Of a stretch of DNA of 64,000 nt, positions 40,600 to 48,773 are shown one piece after another. This stretch comes from Prostheceraeus crozeri. Lineage: Eukaryota; Platyhelminthes; Polycladida; Euryleptidae. Under the pieces are notes generated by a model. The model had not been told where the DNA came from and did no database searches. It worked only from the letters and a program-made list of their open reading frames with translations. Made by a program: the position numbers and the translations under genes. The DNA is taken from NCBI GenBank assembly GCA_907163375.1, contig CAJQUW010001133.1, positions 124,001 through 188,000 of the forward strand. Direction: 5' to 3'. Each line of letters begins with the position of its first letter. Within the stretch, counting starts at the first letter, position 1.

Positions 40600-41422
40600 G
40601 ACAGCAAAGCTGTCTGAGAGCAACGTTCGAACCTACGCGTCTGAAATTCATAGGGAATACAGAAGGCCGAAATATTTATTGAAAGTAAAAGTATTTAATA
40701 AAGATGATATTTGGAGTGCTGATCTTGTTCATATGCCGAATGAAAGGGACTACAAATACGCATTGACCGTTATAGATTTATATACACGATACGCTTGGGT
40801 AAAGCCTTTAAAAAATAAAAGTGGTCTATCAGTTAAATATGCGTTTGAAGAAATCTTTAAAGAAAGTAATAGAAATCCAAGGAAATTGTTTGTTGATAAA
40901 GGGTCGGAATTTTATAACCGAAACGTTCAGCCATTATTTGAAACTGTTTATTCAACTGAAAATGCAGGGAAGGCCGTAGTGATAGAAAGATTCAATCGGA
41001 CGTTAAAAAATAAATTATTCAAGAAATTTACTGAGCAAAGAAATCAGAAATGGTTGAAGATATTACCAGGAATTGTAGAAGAGTACAATAATAAATTTCA
41101 TTCTGGTATTGAAGAAACTCCAAAGAATGCTTCTGACGACCCTGATTTGATAAGAAAAAAAATATTCGAGAATAATAATTTGAATGAGAGTAATCCGAAT
41201 TTGCAGAAACTTAAGCCGAAATTTAAAATTGGAGATAGAGTTAGAATATTTAAATATAAGAATAAATTTGAAAAAGGCTTCGTCGGATACTGGACGAAAG
41301 AGATATTTGAAATTTCTAAAATAAATCAAAGTTATCCGATTACTTACGGAATCAAAGATTTAGATGATGAAGATATCAGAGGCCGATTTTATCAAAATGA
41401 ATTACAACGAAGTGATTTTTAA
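40484..41422 (+). CDS. Polinton rve-family integrase (inner copy)
   Basis: 312-residue open segment whose first 45 residues belong to the PLA2-side linker. The integrase begins near ASEIHREYRRPKYLL. Catalytic core: D80 (WSADLVHM), D138 (FVDKGSEF) and E168 (VVIERFNRTLK), with a shorter D-to-E spacing than retroviral enzymes. A C-terminal SH3/chromo-like segment follows (KFKIGDRVRIFKYKN). It joins element ends to host DNA with 6-bp staggered cuts, matching the duplications seen. A hairpin (40600-40614) marks the PLA2/integrase boundary. Confidence 0.92.
   Translation: MIQELYSIQNPTFREKIERMFVKKALQAKILFGQGLNETTAKLSESNVRTYASEIHREYRRPKYLLKVKVFNKDDIWSADLVHMPNERDYKYALTVIDLYTRYAWVKPLKNKSGLSVKYAFEEIFKESNRNPRKLFVDKGSEFYNRNVQPLFETVYSTENAGKAVVIERFNRTLKNKLFKKFTEQRNQKWLKILPGIVEEYNNKFHSGIEETPKNASDDPDLIRKKIFENNNLNESNPNLQKLKPKFKIGDRVRIFKYKNKFEKGFVGYWTKEIFEISKINQSYPITYGIKDLDDEDIRGRFYQNELQRSDF
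40600..40632. repeat. Hairpins at the PLA2/integrase junction (inner)
   Basis: GACAGC-AAA-GCTGTC (40600-40614) and the palindrome GTTCGAAC (40625-40632). Conserved in the outer copy at 46114-46146. Confidence 0.75.
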
Positions 41423-41913
41423 TTATCATTATTATTATTCAATTCTAACATAATATCAAGAAATGGCACTCCTTCTTGCAATTGAAATAAAACATAAAGA
41501 CATAATTGACCACAATAAGTTGTTCCCGGTTTTTGAATTTGAAATGTATTATAAGTTCCATTGCCAAGTATTTCTCTTACTTCATTCGTAGGTGGAAGCC
41601 CGTATGAGTCGAACCAATAGTTCTCAGCCTCCGGGCGGTCAAAATAATAATTATCTCGGTTTTTACTAAAGATACCTGCTGACCAATGTACGCCTTTTTG
41701 GTCTGAAGTGTGAAGATTCGTTATGAAATTTACAGTTGAAACTTTGTTCCGGGAACTGAAGGTTCCTGTTGGCTTATTTTTGATCAATTGTAATTCGTCT
41801 CTCATTAGGACATGAAAATTCTTTTTTCCCAATTGATGTGCGATTTTCTTTAGATCAAAATTCGTTGTTGTTTCTGTTCCATATAATTTCAAAAACTCAT
41901 TTATGTTGCTCAT
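41419..41913 (-). CDS. Adenain-type cysteine protease (inner copy)
   Basis: 164 residues, open. Catalytic His76 (GVHWSAGIF), Asp102 (YWFDSYGLPP), a Gln before the nucleophile and Cys134 (YCGQLCLYVLF) match adenovirus-type C5 proteases, which mature capsid precursors. Convergent with the integrase; the two stop codons overlap. A double hairpin at 41738-41766 adds about nine in-frame residues (GTFSSRNKVS region) relative to the outer copy. Confidence 0.92.
   Translation of the reverse strand: MSNINEFLKLYGTETTTNFDLKKIAHQLGKKNFHVLMRDELQLIKNKPTGTFSSRNKVSTVNFITNLHTSDQKGVHWSAGIFSKNRDNYYFDRPEAENYWFDSYGLPPTNEVREILGNGTYNTFQIQKPGTTYCGQLCLYVLFQLQEGVPFLDIMLELNNNNDN
41738..41766. repeat. Double-hairpin micro-element in inner protease
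   Basis: GAAAC-TTT-GTTCC (one mismatch) and GGAAC-TGAAG-GTTCC. Net 27 bases longer than the outer copy at about 47317, so the frame is kept. Confidence 0.88.
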
Positions 41914-41934
41914 TTTATAATAAAAAAATTTCTT

Positions 41935-42130
41935 AAGGGACCCCTAGAAGTCAGAAGGGAGGGGGTATTGATTTAAAACTGTTCTCTAATGATGTCTTTC
42001 CTTACTACTTAGTCAGAAGGGGGTATTGATTTAAAACATTTTTATAATGATGACTTTCCTTACTACTTAGTCAGAAGGGGGGGTATTGATTTAAAACTGT
42101 TCCACAATGATGACTTTCCTTACTACTTAT
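41935..42130. repeat. About 64-bp tandem repeat, three copies
   Basis: Units with GTCAGAAGGGGGTATTGATTT and ATGATGACTTTCCTTACTAC (quoted as separate parts) upstream of the protease. The same AGTCAGAAGGGA word is repeated in shorter form in the outer element (47480-47565). Confidence 0.85.
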
Positions 42131-42169
42131 TCAATTTTGAAATGATTTAATTTAATATAAATTTAAACG

Positions 42170-42350
42170 TTACATTGTTGCATTGTATTAGTAGAGTTAG
42201 TGTTTCGCACATCTTTTATCAATAGTAATTCATTACTCATCAATATGTGAAAATTCTTTGTTCCCAATTGCTTAGCAATCTCATTTAAATCGAAATTTGA
42301 TGTGGTTTTGTTTGCCGTATATTTTTAGAAACTCTCTAATGTTACTCATT
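42170..42350 (-). pseudogene. Diverged fragment of a second protease gene start
   Basis: The minus strand resembles the first 50-60 codons of the adenain-type protease (Met context, then EFLK, the FDL-EIAKQLG pattern and NFHILM) but is clearly diverged from both protease copies. It lies between the intact-looking protease and the right terminal repeat: a relic of a duplicated or replaced protease end. Confidence 0.6.
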
Positions 42351-42352
42351 TT

Positions 42353-42875
42353 AAATGGAATAAAATCTATTTCAGAAATTTCTCAAAAGAATTGCCGTGT
42401 AGCAGCTGCTAAAATTGTGTCAGCTGATACGAGTGAAGGAAATCACAGACAATAGCTCATGATACGGGTTGTGAAATCTCATTCACACTATGAGAACAAA
42501 AGGACAAAATACAATCTAAACACAATAGACATATGAGAGAGAAGAGAAATGAATGAGCATTTCTCTTCATTTTGGTTTCCATAACAATCATTCATGCGAC
42601 ATTGTTTTGAATGGAAAAATACACCAACTGTCGAACCGATGTCAGAAAGTTTGTCGACATGGCTGTCGATATGGTTCGACAATTGGTGTATTTTTCCATT
42701 AGCGTTCAAGGTCATTCTATTAAAAGCATATGGGAATTATTCTCATTGAAGACAAGCAATTGTTTTAAAGAATGCATGTCATTGTGAATACAATATTCCT
42801 GTAACAGACAGGATCGAGAGAGAGAGAGAGAGAAACAAAGAAAGAAGTCACGCTGCTCCGTAAAAGTTTAATTGA
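42353..42875. other. Non-coding right-end spacer of inner Polinton
   Basis: Holds the 28-bp inverted repeat and a GA microsatellite (about 42817-42832). No gene recognised. Sequence composition is more host-like, like the outer element's 9985-10590. Confidence 0.5.
42610..42700. repeat. 28-bp inverted repeat
   Basis: Arms 42610-42637 (AATGGAAAAATACACC...) and 42673-42700 with one mismatch and a 35-base spacer that itself contains TGTCGACA. It lies just inside the right terminal repeat of the inner Polinton. Confidence 0.85.
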
Positions 42876-43404
42876 GATAACGAAGGATATATTCTAGCGG
42901 TTTCTTCCATTTCTGAAGTTCCTTCCACTTTTGTTTCTTCCATTTTTAAAGAAATATTATTAGTCACATGATATATTTTAAAAACCTGAAAGATGGATAA
43001 AATTCATGAATTTGAAATTCTCAACTTTTATGATTTTCGGTGTCCTGGAACGGTCATGATTTAAGCGAGGAAATTGTAATTCCCAAATTTGAGATTCTTA
43101 AGTTTTATGATTTTCGGTGTCCTGGAACGGTCATGATTTAAGCAATGAAAATTGTAATTCTCAAATTTGAGATTACGTGATATTTTGAGACCGGCTAAAT
43201 TTTTGAAATTTTGATTTTTTTGAAAATTTGTCACTACCTAAATTTTCGCCCCTTCGGCCTTCGGCCACGTGAAATTTGAAGTCTACCTAAATTTTTGAAA
43301 TTTTGATTTTTTTGAAAAAACCCGCAAAAGTGTGACATCCGGCGCAAGCGAAGCGAAGCAAAGCGAAGCGAAGCGTCGCGCCGGATGTCACACTATATAC
43401 TACT
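42876..43404 (-). repeat. Inner Polinton right terminal inverted repeat
   Basis: Inverted match to 27139-27676, including the terminal hairpin (43330-43393), two 17-mers and the start of gene 1. Confidence 0.93.
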
Positions 43405-43410
43405 GAAATC

Positions 43411-43505
43411 AGGCGCAGCCATAAAACGTTCAATTGAAGAAATAAGAGGTAATGGCATGAGCAGCAACCTTCGGTCTAACCAGCAAAGCTGTAGCGGAGC
43501 TGGTC
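43411..43505 (+). pseudogene. Remainder of the interrupted minor virion gene
   Basis: Continues the outer gene that stops at 27138 after the duplicated GAAATC, and corresponds to inner 37841-37955. Carries the GGC-GCA-GCC hairpin and the AACC-TTC-GGTC pair. Confidence 0.8.
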
Positions 43506-43616
43506 TAGCAAAATTCTAAAATTATATTTTAGTAAAATTATTTAAGTAAAATTTTTTTAACAAAATTTTTTCTGTGTGTGAGAAAAAACAAAAAAGTCAA
43601 ATTATTTTTTATAAAA

Positions 43617-44951
43617 ATGTCTTCACTTATCGAAAATATATTTGAATTAGATAAACCACCAGGTGTTAGTTATAATCAAAAAAAGAATGACTATATAAGA
43701 ATTGCTATGAATCCCGGTTCTTCCAGTAGAGTGAATACTGGAGGTGATTTAATTTTTGAAGTTGATAATCAGCAGAGTTATTTATATTTATCCGATTCGT
43801 TTTTACGCTGTGAATATTCTTTATATAGTGATGCCAATTTTACAACACCATTACCAGAAACCGATAATATTGCACTAGAGAATAATTTTTTTCCAAGATT
43901 ATTTACACAAATGCGTTTAGATGTTGCAACTCAAAATATAGAAACAATAAGTGATTCTCCAGGTGTAATTTATACAATGCTTAGATTTATAACAATTGGT
44001 GAAAATAATAAAAAGTATGAAATCGAAGGTTGGTTTCCTGATACTAATGATGGTATAATTATAGATGATTTAACTTACGCTGGAACAGACGCAGCAGGAA
44101 TTGCGAAAGATGTAGAAAATATTGCAAAACATTTAAATAAAACAAATAATACTGCATATAAAGAAAGACGTGAATTTAACAAGAAAAGTAAACAGACAGT
44201 TAATTGGTCATTGTCTCCATTATTCGGATATTTAGATTATGATAAAATATCATATCAATTAAAATTTAAATTAATAATTCATCGCACAGCAAATAATGAA
44301 TTAATCTTTTTTGGTAAGACTGGAAAAAAAGCATATTTAAAAATTGATAGACTTGAATGGTGGATTAAGCATATTACTCCTAGTTTAGAGATTGAAACAG
44401 CTATTGCAAAAAGATTAAATACTAACAAACCAATTCCAGTAAATTTTCTAAAGCGTACTGCTAGTTCAGTAACTTTTTCCGAACAAAGATTTAACTGGCA
44501 TTTTACTAGAACTGCGAATACTCCAAGATATTTATTACTAACATCTCAAAGAAATAATTCTCCAAGTTTTGATAAGAACAACAATCTTTTTCATATTAAT
44601 ACAATTCGAAGTTTACAAGTTTCATTAAATCAAACCCGATATCCAATTGATCCATTAAGATTCGATGATACCAATAATCAATTTATGGAAGGATATGATT
44701 CTTATCGAAATCTTTGTATAGAATTTGGAGTTGAACCACAATTAACTCCTGGAGATTGGAGACATTTATATCCTGTTTTCTGTTTCCATTTAAGTGCACA
44801 ATCTGAAGATATTATCAAGACTGGTTGTGATGTAACAATTAATATTTAAAAAAAAGATTCCACAACTTCATTGATGGATTATGGTTTATTGCTAGAAGAT
44901 GTAAAATATTCTATTGAAATTCTTAATGGAAAGATGGCTAGGATAAGTTAA
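43617..44951 (+). pseudogene. Polinton major capsid protein, double jelly-roll (outer copy)
   Basis: From MSSLIENIFELDKPPG, about 440 residues, nearly identical to the inner copy. Recognised by overall beta-rich pattern and the conserved C-terminal block (LTPGDWRHLYPVFCFHLSAQ; TGCDVTINI). Hexon-type trimers are the expected role. The Met at 43617 is chosen over upstream in-frame options because the same TTATAAAAATGTCTTC context starts the inner copy. It looks broken near the 3' end. Confidence 0.85.
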
Positions 44952-45115
44952 TTAAATTCTTAGATTAAATTTTTTTTCATAACTAGAATAGATTAAAATT
45001 TTTGATAACTTAAAATTTTTCATAACTAGAATAGATTAAAAAATTCTTAGATTAAAATTCATTCATAACTAGAATAGATTAAAATTTTTGATAACTTAAA
45101 ATTTTTTTATTAAAA

Positions 45116-45600
45116 ATGTCGCAAGCGAAAAGTAATAATAATAAAACTGTTGAATTAAAATTACGTAATATTGTTGACAAAAATACACCTAAAACTATTA
45201 CGATTAACAAAAAAAGTATTACATAAGTAAACCAATGATAGAGAATATTCAATTACAAGAAGAAAAGAATGGTGGAATTCTCCCATTAATTCCACTAATA
45301 ATAGGTGGCATAGCAGCAGCAGCAGGAAGTGTTGCAGGTGGGACAGCTGGTATTGTCCAAGCAGTAAATAAAAATAAATCATTGAAGGCAGCATTAGAAG
45401 AACAAAAACGTCATAATAGAGAGTTAGAGAAAGTTGCTAGGGGTGAAGGAATAGTAGATAATTTTATTAGTAAATTAAAATTAGTTGATGAAGGAAAACG
45501 AGTTCTTAAAAATATTCTCCACAATGTTAATGATTTGATTGAAATTAAAGAAACAAAGGATGGTTCTGGAATATATCTAAGTCCTAGTATGATAAGGCAA
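45116..45600 (+). pseudogene. Small hydrophobic virion-type protein (outer copy)
   Basis: Homologue of 39567-40052 with the same hydrophobic block (GGILPLIPLIIGGIAAAAG) and charged helix. It lacks the downstream multi-hairpin insert of the inner copy. Looks broken. Confidence 0.6.
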
Positions 45601-45645
45601 AATATTTATTTTATTTTATCTTTTAAAACTTTTTTATCTTTAAAA

Positions 45646-46110
45646 ATGAATTCTACAAATTCCGAAAATTTAATTAAATTAAAAATTTCTAATTTAGATT
45701 TATTGAATTATCTATTACACAAAAACAAAACTCAAATTGTCAGCATATTGGAGGTGACATACAAAAAAAACATTAGAAAACTTTCCTGGCTTTAATTGGA
45801 GTAAATATTCGAAAGAAAAACATCTTCCTGGTCATTCATATACCGGTCCAGGAACTCGATTAGATATAAGACTAGATGAGAATAATAATCCGAAACCAGG
45901 TGAAGAACCAATAAATAGAGTAGATGCCGCAGCTTACAGGCATGATTTAGCTTATCGAAATCATGACCTAAGTTCTCGACATGCAGCTGATAAGAAAATG
46001 ATTCAAGAATTAGATAGTATTCAAAATCCTACATTTAGAGAAAAAATTGAAAGAATGTCTGTTAAGAAAGCTTTACAAGCTAAAATATTATTCGGTCAGG
46101 GTTTAAATGA
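45646..46110 (+). pseudogene. Parvovirus VP1u-like phospholipase A2 region (outer copy)
   Basis: Same signature as the inner copy: SYTGPGTRLD calcium loop and RHDLAYRNHD catalytic pair, then the helix leading into integrase. Near-identical to the inner region. Looks broken near its start; the PLA2 core itself is conserved. Confidence 0.8.
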
Positions 46111-46936
46111 AACGACAGCAAAGCTGTCTGAGAGCAACGTTCGAACCTACGCGTCTGAAATTCATAGGGAATACAGAAGGCCGAAATATTTATTGAAAGT
46201 AAAAGTATTTAATAAAGATGATATTTGGAGTGCTGATCTTGTTCATATGCCGAATGAAAGGGACTACAAATACGCATTGACCGTTATAGATTTATATACA
46301 CGATACGCTTGGGTAAAGCCTTTAAAAAATAAAAGTGGTCTATCAGTTAAATATGCGTTTGAAGAAATCTTTAAAGAAAGTAATAGAAATCCAAGGAAAT
46401 TGTTTGTTGATAAAGGGTCGGAATTTAATAACCGAAACGTTCAGCCACTATTTGAAACTGTTTATTCAACTGAAAATGCAGGGAAGGCCGTAGTGATAGA
46501 AAGATTCAATCGGACGTTAAAAGGTAGGATCTTCAAGAAATTTACTGAGCGAGGAAATCAGAAATGGTTGAAGATATTACCAGGAGTTGTAGAAAAGTAT
46601 AACAATAAGATTCATTCTGGTATTGAAGAAACTCCAAAGAATGCTTCTGACGACCCTGATTTAATACGAAAGAAAATATTCGAGAATAATAATTTGAATG
46701 AGAGTAATCCGAATTTGCAGAAACTTAAGCCGAAATTTAAGATTGGAGATAGAGGTAGAATATTTAAGTATAAGAATAAATTTGAAAAAGGCTTTGTTGG
46801 TTATTGGACTAAAGAGATATTTGAAGTTTGTAAAATAAACCAAACTTATCCGATTACTTACGAAATCAAAGATTTAGATGATGAAAATATCAGAGGCCGA
46901 TTTTATCAAAATGAATTACAACGAAGTGATTTTTAA
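45998..46936 (+). CDS. Polinton rve-family integrase (outer copy)
   Basis: 312-residue open segment, about 15 residues different from the inner integrase, all three catalytic acids present (WSADLVHM, FVDKGSEF, VVIERFNRTLK). Despite this similarity the outermost terminal repeat sequence it would act on differs from that of the inner element. Junction hairpin at 46114-46128. Confidence 0.92.
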   Translation: MIQELDSIQNPTFREKIERMSVKKALQAKILFGQGLNETTAKLSESNVRTYASEIHREYRRPKYLLKVKVFNKDDIWSADLVHMPNERDYKYALTVIDLYTRYAWVKPLKNKSGLSVKYAFEEIFKESNRNPRKLFVDKGSEFNNRNVQPLFETVYSTENAGKAVVIERFNRTLKGRIFKKFTERGNQKWLKILPGVVEKYNNKIHSGIEETPKNASDDPDLIRKKIFENNNLNESNPNLQKLKPKFKIGDRGRIFKYKNKFEKGFVGYWTKEIFEVCKINQTYPITYEIKDLDDENIRGRFYQNELQRSDF

Positions 46937-46956
46937 TTATCATTATCATTATTATT

Positions 46957-47016
46957 GGAACTGACGTTTCGGGAATGAAATTCCCTTGTTAGGCGTAGCC
47001 ATAGAACCTACGGTTC
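46957..47016. repeat. Multi-hairpin micro-element between integrase and protease
   Basis: GGAAC-TGAC-GTTTC, GGGAAT-GAA-ATTCCC, GGC-GTA-GCC and GAACC-TAC-GGTTC in series. The inner element has none at about 41439-41440, where ATTATTATT runs into CAATTCTAAC. Confidence 0.9.
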
Positions 47017-47466
47017 GTTCAATTCTAACATAATATCTAGAAATGGTACTCCTTTTTGTAATTTAAATAAAACATAAAGACATAATTGACCACAGTAAGT
47101 AGTTCCCGGTTTTTGAATTTGAAATGTATTATAAGTTCCATTGCCAAGTAATTTTTTGACTTCATTTGTAGGTGGAAGTCCATAAGAGTCGAACCAATAG
47201 TTCTCAGCCTCTGGGCGGTCAAAATAGTAATTATCTCGATTTTTATTAAAGATACCTGCAGAGCAATGTACTCCTTTTTCATCTGTTGTGTGAAGATTTG
47301 TTATGAAATTTATAGTTATTGTTGGCTTATTTTTTAGGAATTGTAATTCGTCTCTCATTAGAACATGAAAATTCTTTATTCCTAATTGATTTGCAATTTT
47401 CTTTAGATCACAATTTGTAGTTGTTTGCGTTCCATATAATTTTAAAAACTCATTTATGTTGTTCAT
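47008..47466 (-). CDS. Adenain-type cysteine protease (outer copy)
   Basis: 152-residue frame; the mature part matches the inner protease with catalytic His (GVHCSAGIF), Asp (YWFDSYGLPP) and Cys (YCGQLCLYVLF). It lacks the nine-residue hairpin insert of the inner copy. Its 3' end overlaps the multi-hairpin insert, so its C-terminal residues come partly from it. Convergent with integrase. Confidence 0.9.
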   Translation of the reverse strand: MNNINEFLKLYGTQTTTNCDLKKIANQLGIKNFHVLMRDELQFLKNKPTITINFITNLHTTDEKGVHCSAGIFNKNRDNYYFDRPEAENYWFDSYGLPPTNEVKKLLGNGTYNTFQIQKPGTTYCGQLCLYVLFKLQKGVPFLDIMLELNEP

Positions 47467-47479
47467 TTTATAATAAAAA

Positions 47480-47570
47480 AATTTCTTAAGGGACCCCTAG
47501 AAGTCAGAAGGGACCCCTAGAAGTCAGAAGGGACCCCTAGAAGTTAGAAGGGAGGGGGTAGTAGAACTAC
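47480..47570. repeat. 22-bp tandem repeat, three copies
   Basis: GGGACCCCTAGAAGTCAGAA units upstream of the protease, ending in GGAGGGGGTA. The inner element has one such unit plus a longer repeat array. Confidence 0.85.
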
Positions 47571-47577
47571 GCTCATA

Positions 47578-48139
47578 TGATATTGAAGGATACATCCCCG
47601 CGGTTTCTTCCACTTTTGTTTCTTCCACTTTTAAAGAAATATTATTAGACACATGATATATTTTAAAAACCTGAAAGATGGATAAAATTCATGAATTTGA
47701 AATTCTCAACTTTTATGATTTTCGGTGTCCTGGAACGGTCATGATTTTCAAGGTAAAATGTCATAATCACAAATTTGAGTTTCTTAACTTTTATGATTTT
47801 TTCGGTGTCCTGGAACGGTCATGATTTTAAGGGCGGGTGTAAAATTGTAATTCTCAAATTTTGAGATTTTGAAAAATTTGAAAAATTGGGTATTTTTAAA
47901 AACGTCCAAATTTATGAATTTAGGTCTTCATAACCTGAAAAAGGGTTCAAATTCATGAATTTATGTCGTTTTTAAAAATACCATTTTTTGAAAAAATGGT
48001 ACTTTTTGAATAGACTAAATTCATGAATTTAGGTCTTAAAAACCTGAAAAAGGGTTCAAATTCATGAATTTATGTCGTTTTTAAAGATACTATTTTTTTG
48101 AATTTTATGGTGTCCTGGAACGGTCTTTTGCCCATTACT
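47578..48139 (-). repeat. Outer Polinton right terminal inverted repeat
   Basis: Inverted match to 8294-8830, with three inverted 17-mers and the start of gene 1 at its inner edge. Followed by the target duplication GTGGTA (48140-48145). Confidence 0.93.
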
Positions 48140-48773
48140 GTGGTAACTCCGCATTTATTAAATCCCTAATGTGTATACACTTTTGATTTTATTAAATGAT
48201 CTCAAGGGAGATGCAGTCAGAATTGTTTCTAAATGTGAGCTATGCGCATTTATGCAGTTTTGTAGAAATTACAACGGAATTGACTGATCATGATAGAATA
48301 AAGCAGAAGGAAATGATATTATTTTACAAATTGTTCGTGTCATGACAGCCTTGGAGAGGTAATGTTTGTTAAATTGGCAACTCAATGACCTGCTATTGCT
48401 TTCATGAATTAGAAACATGAAATTTCAGCCAAGAAAGCAAGAATAATATGTAGACTTTTTCATGAAGACTTCCATTATAAAACGGATCATGAAATTCCTT
48501 TGATAATCAGCTTAATTTCCGCTTAGTTGGGATGCTTATTAGCAAACATTAATTCTTTTTGATATCCAACTTCTTGCATACTACTTACATAGAAGAGTCA
48601 TCTCGGTAGTATATAAATTGGCAAAATTTTGACATTTTTGAAACAGCTCAAATAATTTTTTGGACCACGGGAACGTTATCTCCGCATAAAACTGAATCCT
48701 TTCATATAAAAATTTTCACTGTATACAGATACTTTTTTGAGTCGACACTCTACCTATATATCCCTACTCAATG
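48140..48773. mobile_element. Right part of the split non-autonomous DNA transposon
   Basis: Aligns with 56632-57470 (for example TAAATCCC.AATGTGTATACAC and CATGAAGACTTCCATTATAA) but lacks about 200 bp found there near 56895-57110. The end at 48773 (TACTCAATG) is the inverted partner of 8264. No coding potential. Confidence 0.8.

Larger units (their letters stand above)
27139..43404. mobile_element. Inner Polinton, 16,266 bp, fossil, nearly whole
   Basis: Termini AGTAGTATATAG...CTATATACTACT with inverted repeats of about 530 bp and a perfect 6-bp duplication GAAATC (27133-27138, 43405-43410). The uninterrupted site is visible in its own copy of the target gene (AAGAAATCAGGCG near 37834-37845). 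Gene order: gene 1, gene 2, penton, ATPase, small gene, PolB, clamp-like (minus), fibre-like, coiled coil, hydrophobic protein, major capsid, hydrophobic protein, PLA2-like, integrase, protease (minus). It looks nearly whole, with about five breaks. Terminal repeats differ from each other by only a few changes, so insertion was recent. Confidence 0.96.
8294..48139. mobile_element. Outer Polinton (Maverick/adinto-like), fossil
   Basis: Termini AGTAATGGGC...GCCCATTACT form inverted repeats of about 530-560 bp and are flanked by the 6-bp duplication GTGGTA (8288-8293 and 48140-48145), the Polinton hallmark. Without its two large insertions (a PLE and a second Polinton) it is about 18.4 kb. It carries penton, packaging ATPase, a minus-strand protein-primed type PolB, a possible clamp-like gene, fibre-like and hydrophobic minor virion genes, major capsid, PLA2-like domain, rve integrase and adenain-type protease, plus a cargo frame near the left end. 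It is broken: two nested insertions disrupt genes and several more genes show breaks. Near-identity of virion genes to the inner element suggests a young family. Confidence 0.95.

Noticed and set aside
10594-47466. Simple tandem duplication of one Polinton
   Set aside because: Each element has its own AG...CT inverted ends and its own 6-bp target duplication, and the polymerase blocks differ, so nesting is required.
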